From Escallonia rubra (Eukaryota > Streptophyta > Magnoliopsida > Escalloniales > Escalloniaceae), in the NCBI GenBank assembly GCA_033065855.1, contig JAVXUO010002880.1:52201-116200 (forward strand): a DNA stretch of 64,000 bases, in the 5' to 3' direction. Of this stretch, positions 11,073-20,581 are shown piece by piece. A program made the translations under genes and the position numbers. The notes beneath the pieces were generated by a model, which was given only the letters and a program-made list of their open reading frames with translations, ran no database searches and had not been told where the DNA came from. Positions within the stretch are counted from its first letter, which is position 1. The number at the start of each line of letters is the position of its first letter.

Positions 11073-11543
11073 GGTTCTGTTTGAAAACTATTTGGTTGTC
11101 AGTTTTTTCTCAAATTTTGTAAACTAGAGAAAAAAAATGCGTTTGGCACACAGTTTTCGTTTTTTTTTTTCCTTCAGTTTTGAAAACTAATTTCTAAAAT
11201 ATGGTTGTTTTTTAAAACTCTTATTTTTGAGTTTTGGGTTTCCAGTTTTGAGACCTCCCCCCCCCCCCCCCCCCCCCAACCGCCACAGCCACGGCCCGCC
11301 ACCGGCTGCAGGCCACCGTCACAGGTCACCGCCACGCCCCACCTCCGCGATCGCAACCACCACTAAAGAAAAAACTTAAAATAAAAATTGGGTAATCAAA
11401 CACCCAAAAGAAAAAAAACTCAAAATAAAAATTAAGTTATCAAACACCTATTTATTTTTGTGAAAAGTAAAAACTAAACTAATTTTGGTTTTTATTTTTT
11501 TGAAAATAAAAAATCAAAAATAAAAATGATTTCAAAGAGATCC
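11073..11543 (-). mobile_element. PIF/Harbinger-like element, inverted relative to its neighbour
   Basis: Starts ggttctgtttgaaaac and ends tttcaaagagatcc, imperfect inverted termini, next to taa. The interior has a C run at 11259-11277, then GC-rich DNA and A-rich tracts that are the reverse complement of parts of the 11673-12557 element, so it is the same family in the opposite orientation. The paralogous position in unit 3 carries a different insertion (33631-34842). Confidence 0.6.
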
Positions 11544-11672
11544 TCATTTTTTTGTCATTAATCCTATGTATACTCAAGGTGGGCAGAGGTATCAGCTTAG
11601 AAGCCAAATAAGGACCATCATCAACGCTTGTGCTCAGATTTTGGTATCTCAAGCCTGCATTTAAAACACTTA

Positions 11673-12557
11673 GGCTCTGTTTGACAGAGTTTTTTTTTTT
11701 TTGTCTTCAGTTTTTAAAGAGCAATTTTTAAAAAGCAGTTTAATTTTTTTTTTTACAAAAACAAGTAGGTGTTTGATAACCCTTTTTTTTTAGTTTTTTT
11801 TTTTGGTGTTTGGTAACCCTTTTTATTTTGACTTTTTTTTTGTGGTGGTTTGCGGTGGCGATGGTGTGGCGTAGCGGTGGTCGACGGTGGTGGTGGCCGG
11901 CGGTGGCCGCCGGAGTGGTGGCCGGAGGTGGCTGCCGGCGGCCGGAGATGGTGGATGCTGACGGTGGTGTTTGTCGGCGGGCGACGGTGACTGTCGGGCG
12001 GCGGTTTTTTTTGGTGTTTGGTAACCCTTTTTATTTTGAATTTTTTTTTGTGGTGGTTTGCGGTGGCGATGGTGGGGCGTAGCGGTGGTCGACGGTGGTG
12101 GCCGCCGACGGTGGTGGCCGGAGATGGTGGATGCCGACGGTGGTGGTTGTCGGCGGGCGACGGTGGCTGTCAGGCGGCGGTGGTGGCCGGAGGCCACCTG
12201 CCGCCCGATGGTGGTTGCCGGCGGCCAGAGGTGGCTGTCGGAGGTGACTGCCGGCGGTGGTGGTTGCCGGCGGCCGGATGTGGCTGTCGGGTGGCGGTGG
12301 CGGCCGGAGGTGGCTGTCGGGCGGCGATGGGCGGTGGCTACCGGCGGTGGGTGAGTTGTGGTGGAGGTCTCAAAAAAAAAATTTAAGTGAAAACGAAAAG
12401 AGTTTTTTCCTCTTTTATTTTACTCTACAATTTTAAAAGCCTTTTTTAAAATTGAAAAAAAAAAGTGGTACCAAACACTCCTATTTTTTCAATTTTCAAA
12501 ACTAAAACAAAAAAAAAAAACAAAAAAAAAACAAAAAAAACCCTGTCAAACGGCCCC
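11673..12557 (+). mobile_element. PIF/Harbinger-like nonautonomous element with GC-rich tandem core, TTA target
   Basis: The termini ggctctgtttgacag and ctgtcaaacggcccc are inverted repeats, flanked on both sides by tta (11670-11672 and 12558-12560). The paralogous site in unit 3 (about 34955-34975) lacks the insertion. The interior contains an internal repeat, each copy starting tggtaacccttttta (about 11811 and 12019), and a GC-rich array of ggtggctgtcggg/ggtggccgg units (11850-12360). Frames across the array are Arg/Gly/Trp or Pro/His rich and are not genes. No transposase is encoded. Confidence 0.75.
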
Positions 12558-12560
12558 TTA

Positions 12561-13434
12561 GAAGCTTGCCTCCTTGTATTAAGTTGCCACATCAGTTTCT
12601 ATGCATCATGTGATGGATAGCAAAGACAGGATGAAGTGACAAACTGATTTGCATGCCTTAAATAAAGTTTTTAACCTTTATATTTCTCATTTCAACCTGG
12701 ATCAGCAATGTCAAAGCAGCCTACTCAACCCATAGTATCTTGTCAATTCCCAGTAACAAATAAACATCACTGCAAATCGTGTTCCTTTGCATTATTAAAA
12801 TAGAGAAACAAATGCAATGTTAAAAGATACCCTCAAAGGCCATATGCTTCGAATTGTTAACGCAGATGGGGCAAAGCTGCCGAGATTATACATGTTAGAC
12901 TTCTGGTTGCTTTATTGGTAAGTTGGGTACAAGCCGTACAACAACGATTACTTAAATTGCACAAGCAAACTTGTCAAATTAATTTATGCGGCCTTTTGTG
13001 GCATTTCGGCGACTAGTTAAGAGGCATTAACATTCATTAAATGCTTAGGCAAATTAAACAACGACATGACTAAAATTATGTTTAAATTTCCAATAATAGT
13101 GTAATAGTTAGATATCATCAAAGGCTTATCATATGACAGCATGACCCCTATGTCTTTCCTATCTTACCAAAAAGGGAAAAAAAAACTTGGTGGTTTTGTT
13201 TTTTTTTTTTTTTTTTTCTAGTAGAACTGCATTTTATCAAAGAGCTAATTTACAGGAGAAATATTTACCTACTAAGATTAACGTAAGACAAAAGAATCTC
13301 AGTCGCATAAGAAACCCCATACTGTTACCGATGTGTATCACAGGATTATTGCTATATGAAATTTTTTATGCAAAACACGAGGAAGAACAATGGTCTAGAA
13401 CCTCCATTGAGTTGATGCCCTGACTTATCTGTAC
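12561..13434. other. Unit spacer, no gene
   Basis: The start (12565-12770) matches 34973-35060 in pieces, including the block ttgtattaagttgccacatcag. The remainder is AT-rich and carries no supported gene. A T run lies near 13199-13217. Confidence 0.5.
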
Positions 13435-14150
13435 ATAGGGCTGCAACTTGGGCGGACTGGACGGGCCCAAGGGTCAAACCATGCTCAACTCGCTCTCAAA
13501 AACTCATCCATGTGCCCAGTTCAGCCTATCCACGAGCCGAATAATATATGTTCATGCTTAATCGCATGAAATTTTCGGTGGGTACGGGCTGCCCACAAGT
13601 TATCTATGCCTTACAAATTATTTTTTGTTTACTTAATTTTTAAGCATCTCAATTATCATCCAAATCTACTAATTAATCAAATTTCTTGTTAACTGAAATT
13701 TTTAAGCACGCCATCAAAGTCTACTAAATAGTCATGATAATATGAAGTTTCAAAAGGGTTTTAGATATAAGCATGAATACAAAGTTTTAAGACAAAATAA
13801 AAGAGAAAAAAAGACAAGAGTTTTGAAGCAATCTTAAGAAGTCTAATCTTATAACAAGAAACAAAGCAGTCAAAAGAAGTTTTTAAAGATCTCCAAACTA
13901 ATACGGTTAGAGGATTTTAAAGACTAGAGAAAAAAAAATACATATATTGTACACATAATATCATATATATAATATATATTATATAAAAGTTAGATGAGCT
14001 GAGTTTCTCACGGGCTGAATGGACCTTTAAAAACCTTTATCCATGTCCATGTCCATGTCCGATCCATATTTTTTACGGACTCAAAAAAAAATTTGTTCAT
14101 GTTCATCGCGATCTTTATAAAAGTAAGTTCATGCCCACGCTGTATATCTT
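13435..14150. mobile_element. Probable degenerate hAT-like element, shared by units 1 and 2
   Basis: Begins tagggctgcaacttgggc, a hAT-type terminus, and is related to 24828-25400 in unit 2, where a truncated copy survives. The right terminus and target duplication could not be fixed. Because both units carry it, the insertion predates their duplication. No transposase frame is visible. Confidence 0.4.
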
Positions 14151-14284
14151 TTGCTTGACGTGCAAAGGTTTGGGCCGCCCGGGAGTGTTCTGTTGTTCCA
14201 CTCCTGAAGTAACAACTACTGGGATGTGGGGCCCTTGAGTTTGCCTTGTTGTGTTCCTTTAATCATCATATGCATTGTTTTACT

Positions 14285-14466
14285 GGATCATGATCTCCTG
14301 CTGTAACCCATGGTTACAGTTGGGTGCTGTGATCCCAAATGAGAGAGGGGGAAGAGAGAGAGCAACCCCCTCTCTCTCTTCCCCCTTCTCTCTCTCTTCC
14401 CCCTTTCTCATTTGGGATCACAGCAGCCTGCTGTAACCCATGGTTACAGCAAGGCAATCATAATCC
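14285..14466. mobile_element. Fold-back element (182 bp) with 9-bp target duplication
   Basis: Almost the whole element is one hairpin. The ends ggatcatgat and atcataatcc, the inner ctgtaacccatggttacag (14301-14319, again at 14429-14447) and gctgtgatcccaaatgaga against its complement are inverted, with purine/pyrimidine-rich arms meeting near 14375. It is flanked by tgttttact (14276-14284) and tgttttatt (14467-14475), a 9-bp duplication with one mismatch. Unit 2 has no such insertion at the corresponding position (about 27095-27105). The 9-bp duplication suggests mobilisation by a MULE-type transposase. Confidence 0.8.
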
Positions 14467-14476
14467 TGTTTTATTA

Positions 14477-15063
14477 GAGCAACACCTTCTCTTCTTTATT
14501 CAGAAAAAGTAATGCTTTAAAAGTTGCAACGCTGCTTTATAAAGTGTCTGTTTCTCTACTTTTTCATAATTATCTTTTTATTTGGACTATAGTCATAATT
14601 TCTTGCATGGATCATTGAGGGCGGAGTGACTTTTGGATGGTTTTAGTTATATTATTTATTGGACTGTAGTACAACTTTCTCTTCCCTTTATTTATTGGAC
14701 TAAAGCAACACCTTCTCTTCTTTATTCAGAGAAGTATTGCTTTAAAAGTTGCACGCTGCTTTAAATGGTGTCTGTTTCTCTGCTTTTTCATAATTATTTT
14801 TATATGGACTACAACTATAATTTCGGATTTGTCTCTTTGGTTATCATCTATAAAGTTGAATTCATGGGTGTCTCTACTTCGTATAGGTTTATTCCTGCTT
14901 GTTAATGTACTTCCGTTGAATTTAAATTGTAAGAACATAAATAGTATGACATAGAAATCCGTTTCAAACATCAATTGACGTGTTTCAAACATCTTGCATG
15001 TATCTTTGAGGACGGAGTGACTTTTGGATGGTTTTAGTTATATTATTGGACTGTAGTACAGTT
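14477..15063 (+). repeat. Imperfect tandem duplication upstream of the sulfotransferase gene
   Basis: The block beginning gcaacaccttctcttc at about 14480 and again at 14704 is repeated, each copy continuing through ttaaaagttgca and ending near ggatggttttagttatatta. Unit 2 has only one copy of this block (about 27100-27490). Confidence 0.7.
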
Positions 15064-15765
15064 TTCTCTTTCCTTAATTTGTTCATGTGATATTATCATG
15101 TTTTTCTCTTCTTTTTGGATCAAAGAACTTCAGCAATTTTCTTTTTGAGGTTTAATAATTTTGCACTTCAATTTTATTGGTTGCACTAATGATACTATTT
15201 GGCAATCTTTAGCAAAAATATAAGTTGCCGACAAGTATAACTATAGCGTAAAAGTAAAACAGACTTATAGTGGAAACTTCCATTGTTATTGATGTTGTTT
15301 TACGTTATGATTATAATAAGACGTAACTTAATGAGTATTTTCATACTTATCGAACGTCAGGTTAACACTAGTTAATGTTGTAAAATCCAAGTAGACAGGG
15401 AGTTAACTTAAATTGAAGAGGCGTGCATACATTGTATTTGAACGTCATTCCCGACCCTCGAAAATAATGTCTTTCTGCATGTCATTGGCTTGAGTAAAAA
15501 TAAAATAAAATTGTTTGAGGTAAATTTTGAGAGCTTCATTAAAAAATATTTCTAACATAACACATATTTGATCGCCAATGACTATAAGTACTAAGAAAAC
15601 CGCAACCCTATTCAACTCAAAGCTGGATAATTAGACAACTCCATATGTTGACCAGCTACAAACATGGAAGCCTTTAAGTCTGGTTCCTAAATAAGCATAC
15701 ATCTGGTTGGAGGCCTTTAAGCATTTAGGGCTTCAATGGGTTGCTAAATGCCTGGATCATTAAGC

Positions 15766-15773
15766 TATAAATA
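15766..15773 (+). promoter_or_regulatory. TATA box of the intact sulfotransferase gene
   Basis: TATAAATA 72 bp upstream of the chosen start at 15838; transcription would start near 15797. The same box is conserved at 28291-28298 and degraded in the inverted copy. It lies inside the longest open frame, so the upstream ATG at 15748 is unlikely to be used. Confidence 0.75.
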
Positions 15774-15837
15774 CCCCCATGAAGACATCTTGAACATCAC
15801 AAAGCAAATTCTAGGCTTCAAAACCTTTCCAACCTCC

Positions 15838-16815
15838 ATGTCTACATCTCAACCTCCTCATTTTTTAAGAGATGATGAAGCGACCCAAGAATGTCAAGCC
15901 TTGCTGTCCACCCTCCCGAAAGAAAAAACAAGGCTTATCACTCTGCACAAGTACCAAGATTTCTGGTATAGTGCTCGGCAGTTGGGGGGAGTCCTTGCAT
16001 GTCAGCAACACTTTCAAGCTCAAGATACAGATATCCACCTTGCCACCGCTCCCAAGTCGGGCACCACCTGGTTGAAGGCACTCGTGTTCACCTTACTTAA
16101 CAGGAAGAATTGTCCCATCACCAAAGACCACCCGTTAGTCACAACTAATCCTCATGATCTCGTACCTTTCTTGGAATTTGATCTCTATGCGAATAATCAG
16201 GTCCCCGATCTTGCTTCCTTCGCGTCTCCAAGGCTCTTTTCAATTCATTTACCATTCACATCGCTTCCAAAATCCGTACACGAGTCTGCATGCAAACTTG
16301 TCTATCTGTGTAGGGATCCTAAGGATGTTTTTGTTTCCCTTTGGCACTTCTCAAACAAGTTAAGACCACAAAACATCGAAACTATCTCATTCGAAGAGAC
16401 CTTCCACAAGTACTGTAAGGGAGTGAGCTTCTTTGGACCCTTTTGGGACCATATTCTGGGTTACTGGAAAGAAAGCTTGAGAAATCCTGAAAAGATATTG
16501 TTCTTAAAGTACGAGGATTTGAAAGAACAGCCTCGGCTTCACTTAAGGAGACTGGCTCAGTTCATGCATTGCCCATTTTCAGCGAAGGAAGAGACAGAAG
16601 GGGTGGTGGATGAAATCTTGGAGTTGTGCAGCTTTGGTAATCTGAGGAACTTGGAAGTGAACAAGGATGGAAAATTGTCGTCTGGCGTTGAAAATACTGC
16701 ATTCTTTCGACGAGGTGAGGTTGGAGACTGGAAGAATTATCTGACAGCTGAGATGGGAGATCAACTGGACGAGATAATTGAAGAAAAGTTCTATGGGTCT
16801 GGATTAAGTTTTTAA
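15838..16815 (+). CDS. Cytosolic sulfotransferase (plant SOT family), intact copy
   Basis: Predicted PAPS-dependent cytosolic sulfotransferase that transfers sulfonate to a hydroxylated small molecule (flavonoids, steroids or hydroxy acids in this family; the substrate cannot be read from the sequence). The 325 residues are normal for the family and intronless, as is usual for plant SOTs. Visible motifs: PKSGTTW at residues 72-78 (5'-phosphosulfate loop), IHLPF with the likely catalytic His at 137 (the preceding Thr found in the sister copy is Ile here), RDPKD at 159-163 (3'-phosphate binding), RRGEVGDWKN at 291-300 (region IV) and the C-terminal FYGSGLSF. An ATG at 15748 opens the same frame but precedes the TATA box, so 15838 is preferred. 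The 5' flank is shared with the copy at 28363. The family call is firm. Confidence 0.92.
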   Translation: MSTSQPPHFLRDDEATQECQALLSTLPKEKTRLITLHKYQDFWYSARQLGGVLACQQHFQAQDTDIHLATAPKSGTTWLKALVFTLLNRKNCPITKDHPLVTTNPHDLVPFLEFDLYANNQVPDLASFASPRLFSIHLPFTSLPKSVHESACKLVYLCRDPKDVFVSLWHFSNKLRPQNIETISFEETFHKYCKGVSFFGPFWDHILGYWKESLRNPEKILFLKYEDLKEQPRLHLRRLAQFMHCPFSAKEETEGVVDEILELCSFGNLRNLEVNKDGKLSSGVENTAFFRRGEVGDWKNYLTAEMGDQLDEIIEEKFYGSGLSF

Positions 16816-17554
16816 TTAAGCATCATAGGCGTGTGCTCCAAAGTTTACTGCAGCATATCTTGCATTACTTGCTTTCTATTTTGTTTGAAGTCATTAGTCG
16901 GTCGGAATGGTCATGTCAAATAATCCTGTTGTTTCATTCCGATTCCAAGCGTTGTATAAGGTGGTTGTTTAATTTCTCTTTTGTTTGGCCATTGGTGCTC
17001 CCCTCCTCCCGAAAGAAAGAATTCAGTCCTCATCCCGGAGGGGATGGATAGAAGATTCCAGTGTTGGGCCAAAGTGAGGACCGGCTAATCAAAAGGTCAA
17101 AAAAAAAAATGCACGGAGTGGGCCAAAGGGAGCCTGCTCTCATGCCAGTTGAGCCAGAACCGAACCACAAACCCAACCAGAAGCTGATCCAGAAGATGAA
17201 GATGAAGTAGTAGCCGTAGCCATAGCCATGTTGGTTATAGGGGCTTAATTACGTCCTGATATAATGTTTGGGAAATGGAATTCCATTTGAGTGTACGTTT
17301 TCAAGCTCTGCTGTATGAAGACCCCGAGATTGAATAATCTCTTTCATCTGTGGGGCTTTCATGCTTCTACTCAATCCTTGATGAACAATAAATAAGGGTG
17401 AGTGCAACTCTTTGAATAGGTAGCTAATGTCGTTCTCGAGCATATCTTATGATGCAAGCTCTTGGGCAGTACTCCCCACTTGGGCTTTGAAAAGGAACTT
17501 GGCAGGAATAGTTCCAGCCTTTCTTGGGATTCAATACAACAATTGGGATTGGAA
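16816..17554 (+). other. Sulfotransferase 3' flank
   Basis: Non-coding flank. The part at 17106-17210 is the sequence that became coding in the sister copy after a deletion (29335-29439). The stretch 17220-17410 matches 29450-29640. Confidence 0.6.
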
Positions 17555-17808
17555 CGTTGACGCAAATAACTAAAACTTCATCCCCCCCCCCGGTCTCAAT
17601 TCAATTGTCACAGTAAATGAAGTATCAAAATAATAATATATTATTATGCAAAGTATGTCAAACCCAGATAATAATATGATGCAATCCCAAATAACAACAA
17701 GCATCCACAAGAGACAAAGAGTTAACGTGGAAACTCTCCAATGGGAAGGAAAAACCCACCCACGGGCCAAACTCCAAACCAAATCCACTATATCAACGAC
17801 TTGCAATA

Positions 17809-19015
17809 ATCAGACTTTTGAAAGAAAACTTAATCATAAAAAAAGAACTCCCCCACTCTTTCTCTAAAAATCCTTTGCCTTCTCACTAAAACCTAGCTCC
17901 GCAGAAAAACCACCATGGCCGCCCCACCGTGCTTCCGCGCGCGTGGGGCGGCAGCCACTACGGCGATTAGTTTGTAGGTCTCCTTTTCAGTCTCGTGTGG
18001 TGGTACCTTTACGGCGTGAGCGTAGACGATCGAACAAATGGTGGGAGGACAGTGACGACGCGCGGCTATCCAAATCTGATCGGAGACGACGACCTCAAGG
18101 TAAGTCTCCTATCTCGATAGATCTAGGCAGATCTAAGTAGATCTGCCCGATCATTTTCTTTTCCACCGGCGGTGACCAGAACTTTACCGCTGACTTGACA
18201 GTATTTTTTAACGCATCCTTCAGCTTTTTACATTCCATTCTTATCCGTTTTTTATTGCAAATTGGTGGAAGATGGGTTAGTGGTTGGTTGTGGTGGTTCT
18301 AGTAGCTTCAGGGGCTCGTTGTTGAGGGATTTAGCCTAGTTTATGGGTTTGTTCTTGGAACCCGTTGAGTTTAGGGAGGGAGGGGTGGGGGGTGAATTTT
18401 GTAGGGAAGAAAAGGGGGATCCGGGGCCCCTGGAAGGGGGGAGGGGGGATGGGCAGAGTCCTGTACCGTGGGGTTTTAGGGGCACCCTGTTATTGGGGGT
18501 GTTGGTTTAGGGCTCTTCTCTTGGTTTTGAGCGTCCTGAGTTGCTATTTTGGTATGTTGTGAGTCAGTAGTGGTCCTCCGTTCGATATAACGCTAATTTG
18601 GTTCGGATTTGATACGTGAAAGTAGGAGGATGTACATAGCGATGTTGAACAATCAATGTTTGGGTGTCGCGACTTCTTAAACGACGTGCTCACCTTTGGC
18701 TTGTTCAGTCCCGATTGTCCGCTGTATTTTTACTACCTTGTGTTTGTATTGCATTTGCTTAGTTTTCGTTCTTTTGGTTTTTAAACCGGTAGCCTTTGCA
18801 TGTTTCTTTAAGTTGAGTTAGAGTGTAGGATATGCTCTACTTTAATTCAATTTGAACATGTATAAGTTTATTAGGTTTTTCGTTACGTTTCGACCTTTGT
18901 GATCATGTATACTGAGTCACGGGATTGTCGTGACCTATAATGTTTGTAAGCTCTATAACAGAGCGTCTGTAAAACTTTCATTTTCAATGCAATTCGCATA
19001 TTATAAAAAATAAAA
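17809..19015 (+). mobile_element. LINE-like retroposon with 13-bp target duplication
   Basis: The interruption is bounded by acgacttgcaata (17796-17808) and acaacttgcaata (19016-19028), a 13-bp duplication with one mismatch; the sister LTR at 29645-30191 has a single copy. The right end is A-rich (attataaaaaataaaa), preceded by a 3'-UTR-like sequence with ttcaatgcaattcg, typical of plant L1 ends. The left part is GC-rich, like an L1 5' leader. No reverse transcriptase or endonuclease is present, so it is internally deleted or nonautonomous. Confidence 0.6.
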
Positions 19016-19097
19016 ACAACTTGCAATACAATGGTTCTTCTCAAATTTACACACCAAATTTAAGGAATCACAATAAATAAAGAGTTCAAAAAGATTA

Positions 19098-20335
19098 GGG
19101 TCAAATACACGTAGGAACCCTGAAACTACCACTAAGTCTCACTTGAGGGTCCCAAAGTTTAATTTTTACACATAGGAGCCTGTAACTCCAAATTTGCAAC
19201 AAGTAAGGGCATCCGTCTAAATTCCTAACGGTTCAGCCCTTTCCATCAGGGGCATTTTCGGGAACTCATTTGAAAAATCTCTTTAGGGATGAAAAAATAA
19301 TAATAATAAAATTCAAGAGAACATAGGGCTGTCCGACCCGCGCGTGACCCGCCTGCGCATTTCTTCCTTTAACAACCCAGTATCCATCCTAGACCCATAA
19401 CCCGTAACCCGTTACCCGACCCATCCACCCGACCCGCACACTGCCTCTATCTCTCTCTCTCAACCCTAATCCCAAAAAACCCTAATATCTCTTCTCCGCG
19501 CCGCACCCCTTGCCGCCACCACAGCCCCTATAGCCTCACTGTCGTGCCTCCCCATCGCCGGTCCCAAGCCCCATCGCCGTTCTCGCTCTCTTCCCTCCTC
19601 CATCATCCCTCGCCTTCCATGCCGGAAGCCCCGCGCCACCCATCGCCTGTCACAAGCCCCGTCGCCGTTCTCCCTCTCTTCCCTCCTCCATCATCCCTCG
19701 CCTTTCCTACCGGAAGCGCCGCGCCACCCATCGCCTGTACCAAGCCCCGTCGCCGTTCTCCCTCTCTTCCCTCCTCCATCATCCCTCGCCTTCCCTGCCG
19801 GAAGCCCCGCGCCACCACCCATCGCCTGTCCCAAGCCCCCTCGCCGTTCTCCCTCTTTTCCCTCATCCATCATCCCTCGCCCTCCCCTCCGGCAACCCCA
19901 CGCCGCCCTCCCAAACTACCCTCACCACACTGAAAATTCTTTCGCTGCCACAAGAATGGCTATGGTGCGAGCCACGGTACAAATCACAAGAATGGCTTTG
20001 GACTAAAAATCACATTCGAGCTTTGCGGATTGAGGTTTTGGTGGTTGAACTGAAATCTGTTGTCTTCATATTTGGTATGAGTGAAACAATGCCAATTTTA
20101 GGGTTCCAAATATTAATAGATTAGGGTTCTAAAAATCAAGGGAATTTACAATAAAAAAAATAAATATAAGTTTCCAACCCCTGACGGAAAGGGCTGGACC
20201 GTTAGGAATTTGGATGGATGCCCTAATTACTTGTTGCAAATTTGTAGTGTCAGACCCTTATGCGTAAAAATTAAACTTTAAGACCCTCAAGCGAGACTTA
20301 GTGGTAGTTTCAGGGTACCTACGTGTATTTGACCC
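19098..20335. mobile_element. MULE (Mutator-like) element, nonautonomous
   Basis: Terminal inverted repeats of about 158 bp (19098-19255 and 20178-20335) start gggtcaaatacacgtagg and are about 90% identical. The flanks are aaaagatta (19089-19097) and aaaggatta (20336-20344), a 9-bp target duplication with one mismatch, as expected of MULEs. The interior has a GC-rich segment (about 19335-19930) with an 87-91 bp tandem repeat and no transposase. It is absent from the sister LTR at 29645-30191. Confidence 0.9.
19562..19900 (+). repeat. 87-91 bp GC-rich tandem repeat inside the MULE
   Basis: About four units, each starting near aagccc(c)(c/g)tcgcc, at about 19565, 19652, 19740 and 19832, each with the stretch ctccatcatccctcgcc. 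The array reads open in several frames on both strands because the unit is GC-rich. Protein-level meaning is doubtful. Confidence 0.8.
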
Positions 20336-20581
20336 AAAGGATTACCTATTTGAGTTGACAAACCCAACAAAAATCTCCCAAAATGGTTGCTCTCCCTCAA
20401 TTTTCTTTCTAGCTTTTCTGCTGAAAATTTAGAGAAGATGATAGAGTTCCATTTGTTTTATAAGACTTCAATAAATAACCAATTACTCACTCAAACTAGG
20501 TAACTCTCCCCATGCCACTTAAATAGACCCAATTCAAATGGATTACCTCATGGGTACGTGAGGACACCCGAATACCCAACA

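Larger units (their letters stand above)
17555..20581 (-). mobile_element. Copia-type LTR (unit 2) split by a LINE-like element and a MULE
   Basis: The outer segments 17555-17808, 19029-19097 and 20345-20581 join to match the uninterrupted LTR at 29645-30191. On the minus strand the LTR starts next to the purine-rich tract at 20582-20592 and begins tgttgggta. The plus-strand left end is mutated (cgttgac for tgttgac). Two later insertions (17809-19015 and 19098-20335) inflate it to 3 kb. Confidence 0.75.

Noticed and set aside
11810-12386. Several overlapping frames of 90-124 residues on both strands
   Set aside because: All come from a GC-rich tandem repeat in a nonautonomous element; open on both strands because of composition.
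19544-19933. 129-residue Pro/Ser-rich frame and complementary frames
   Set aside because: Generated by the 87-91 bp repeat in the MULE; no start context, splice signals or homology recognised.
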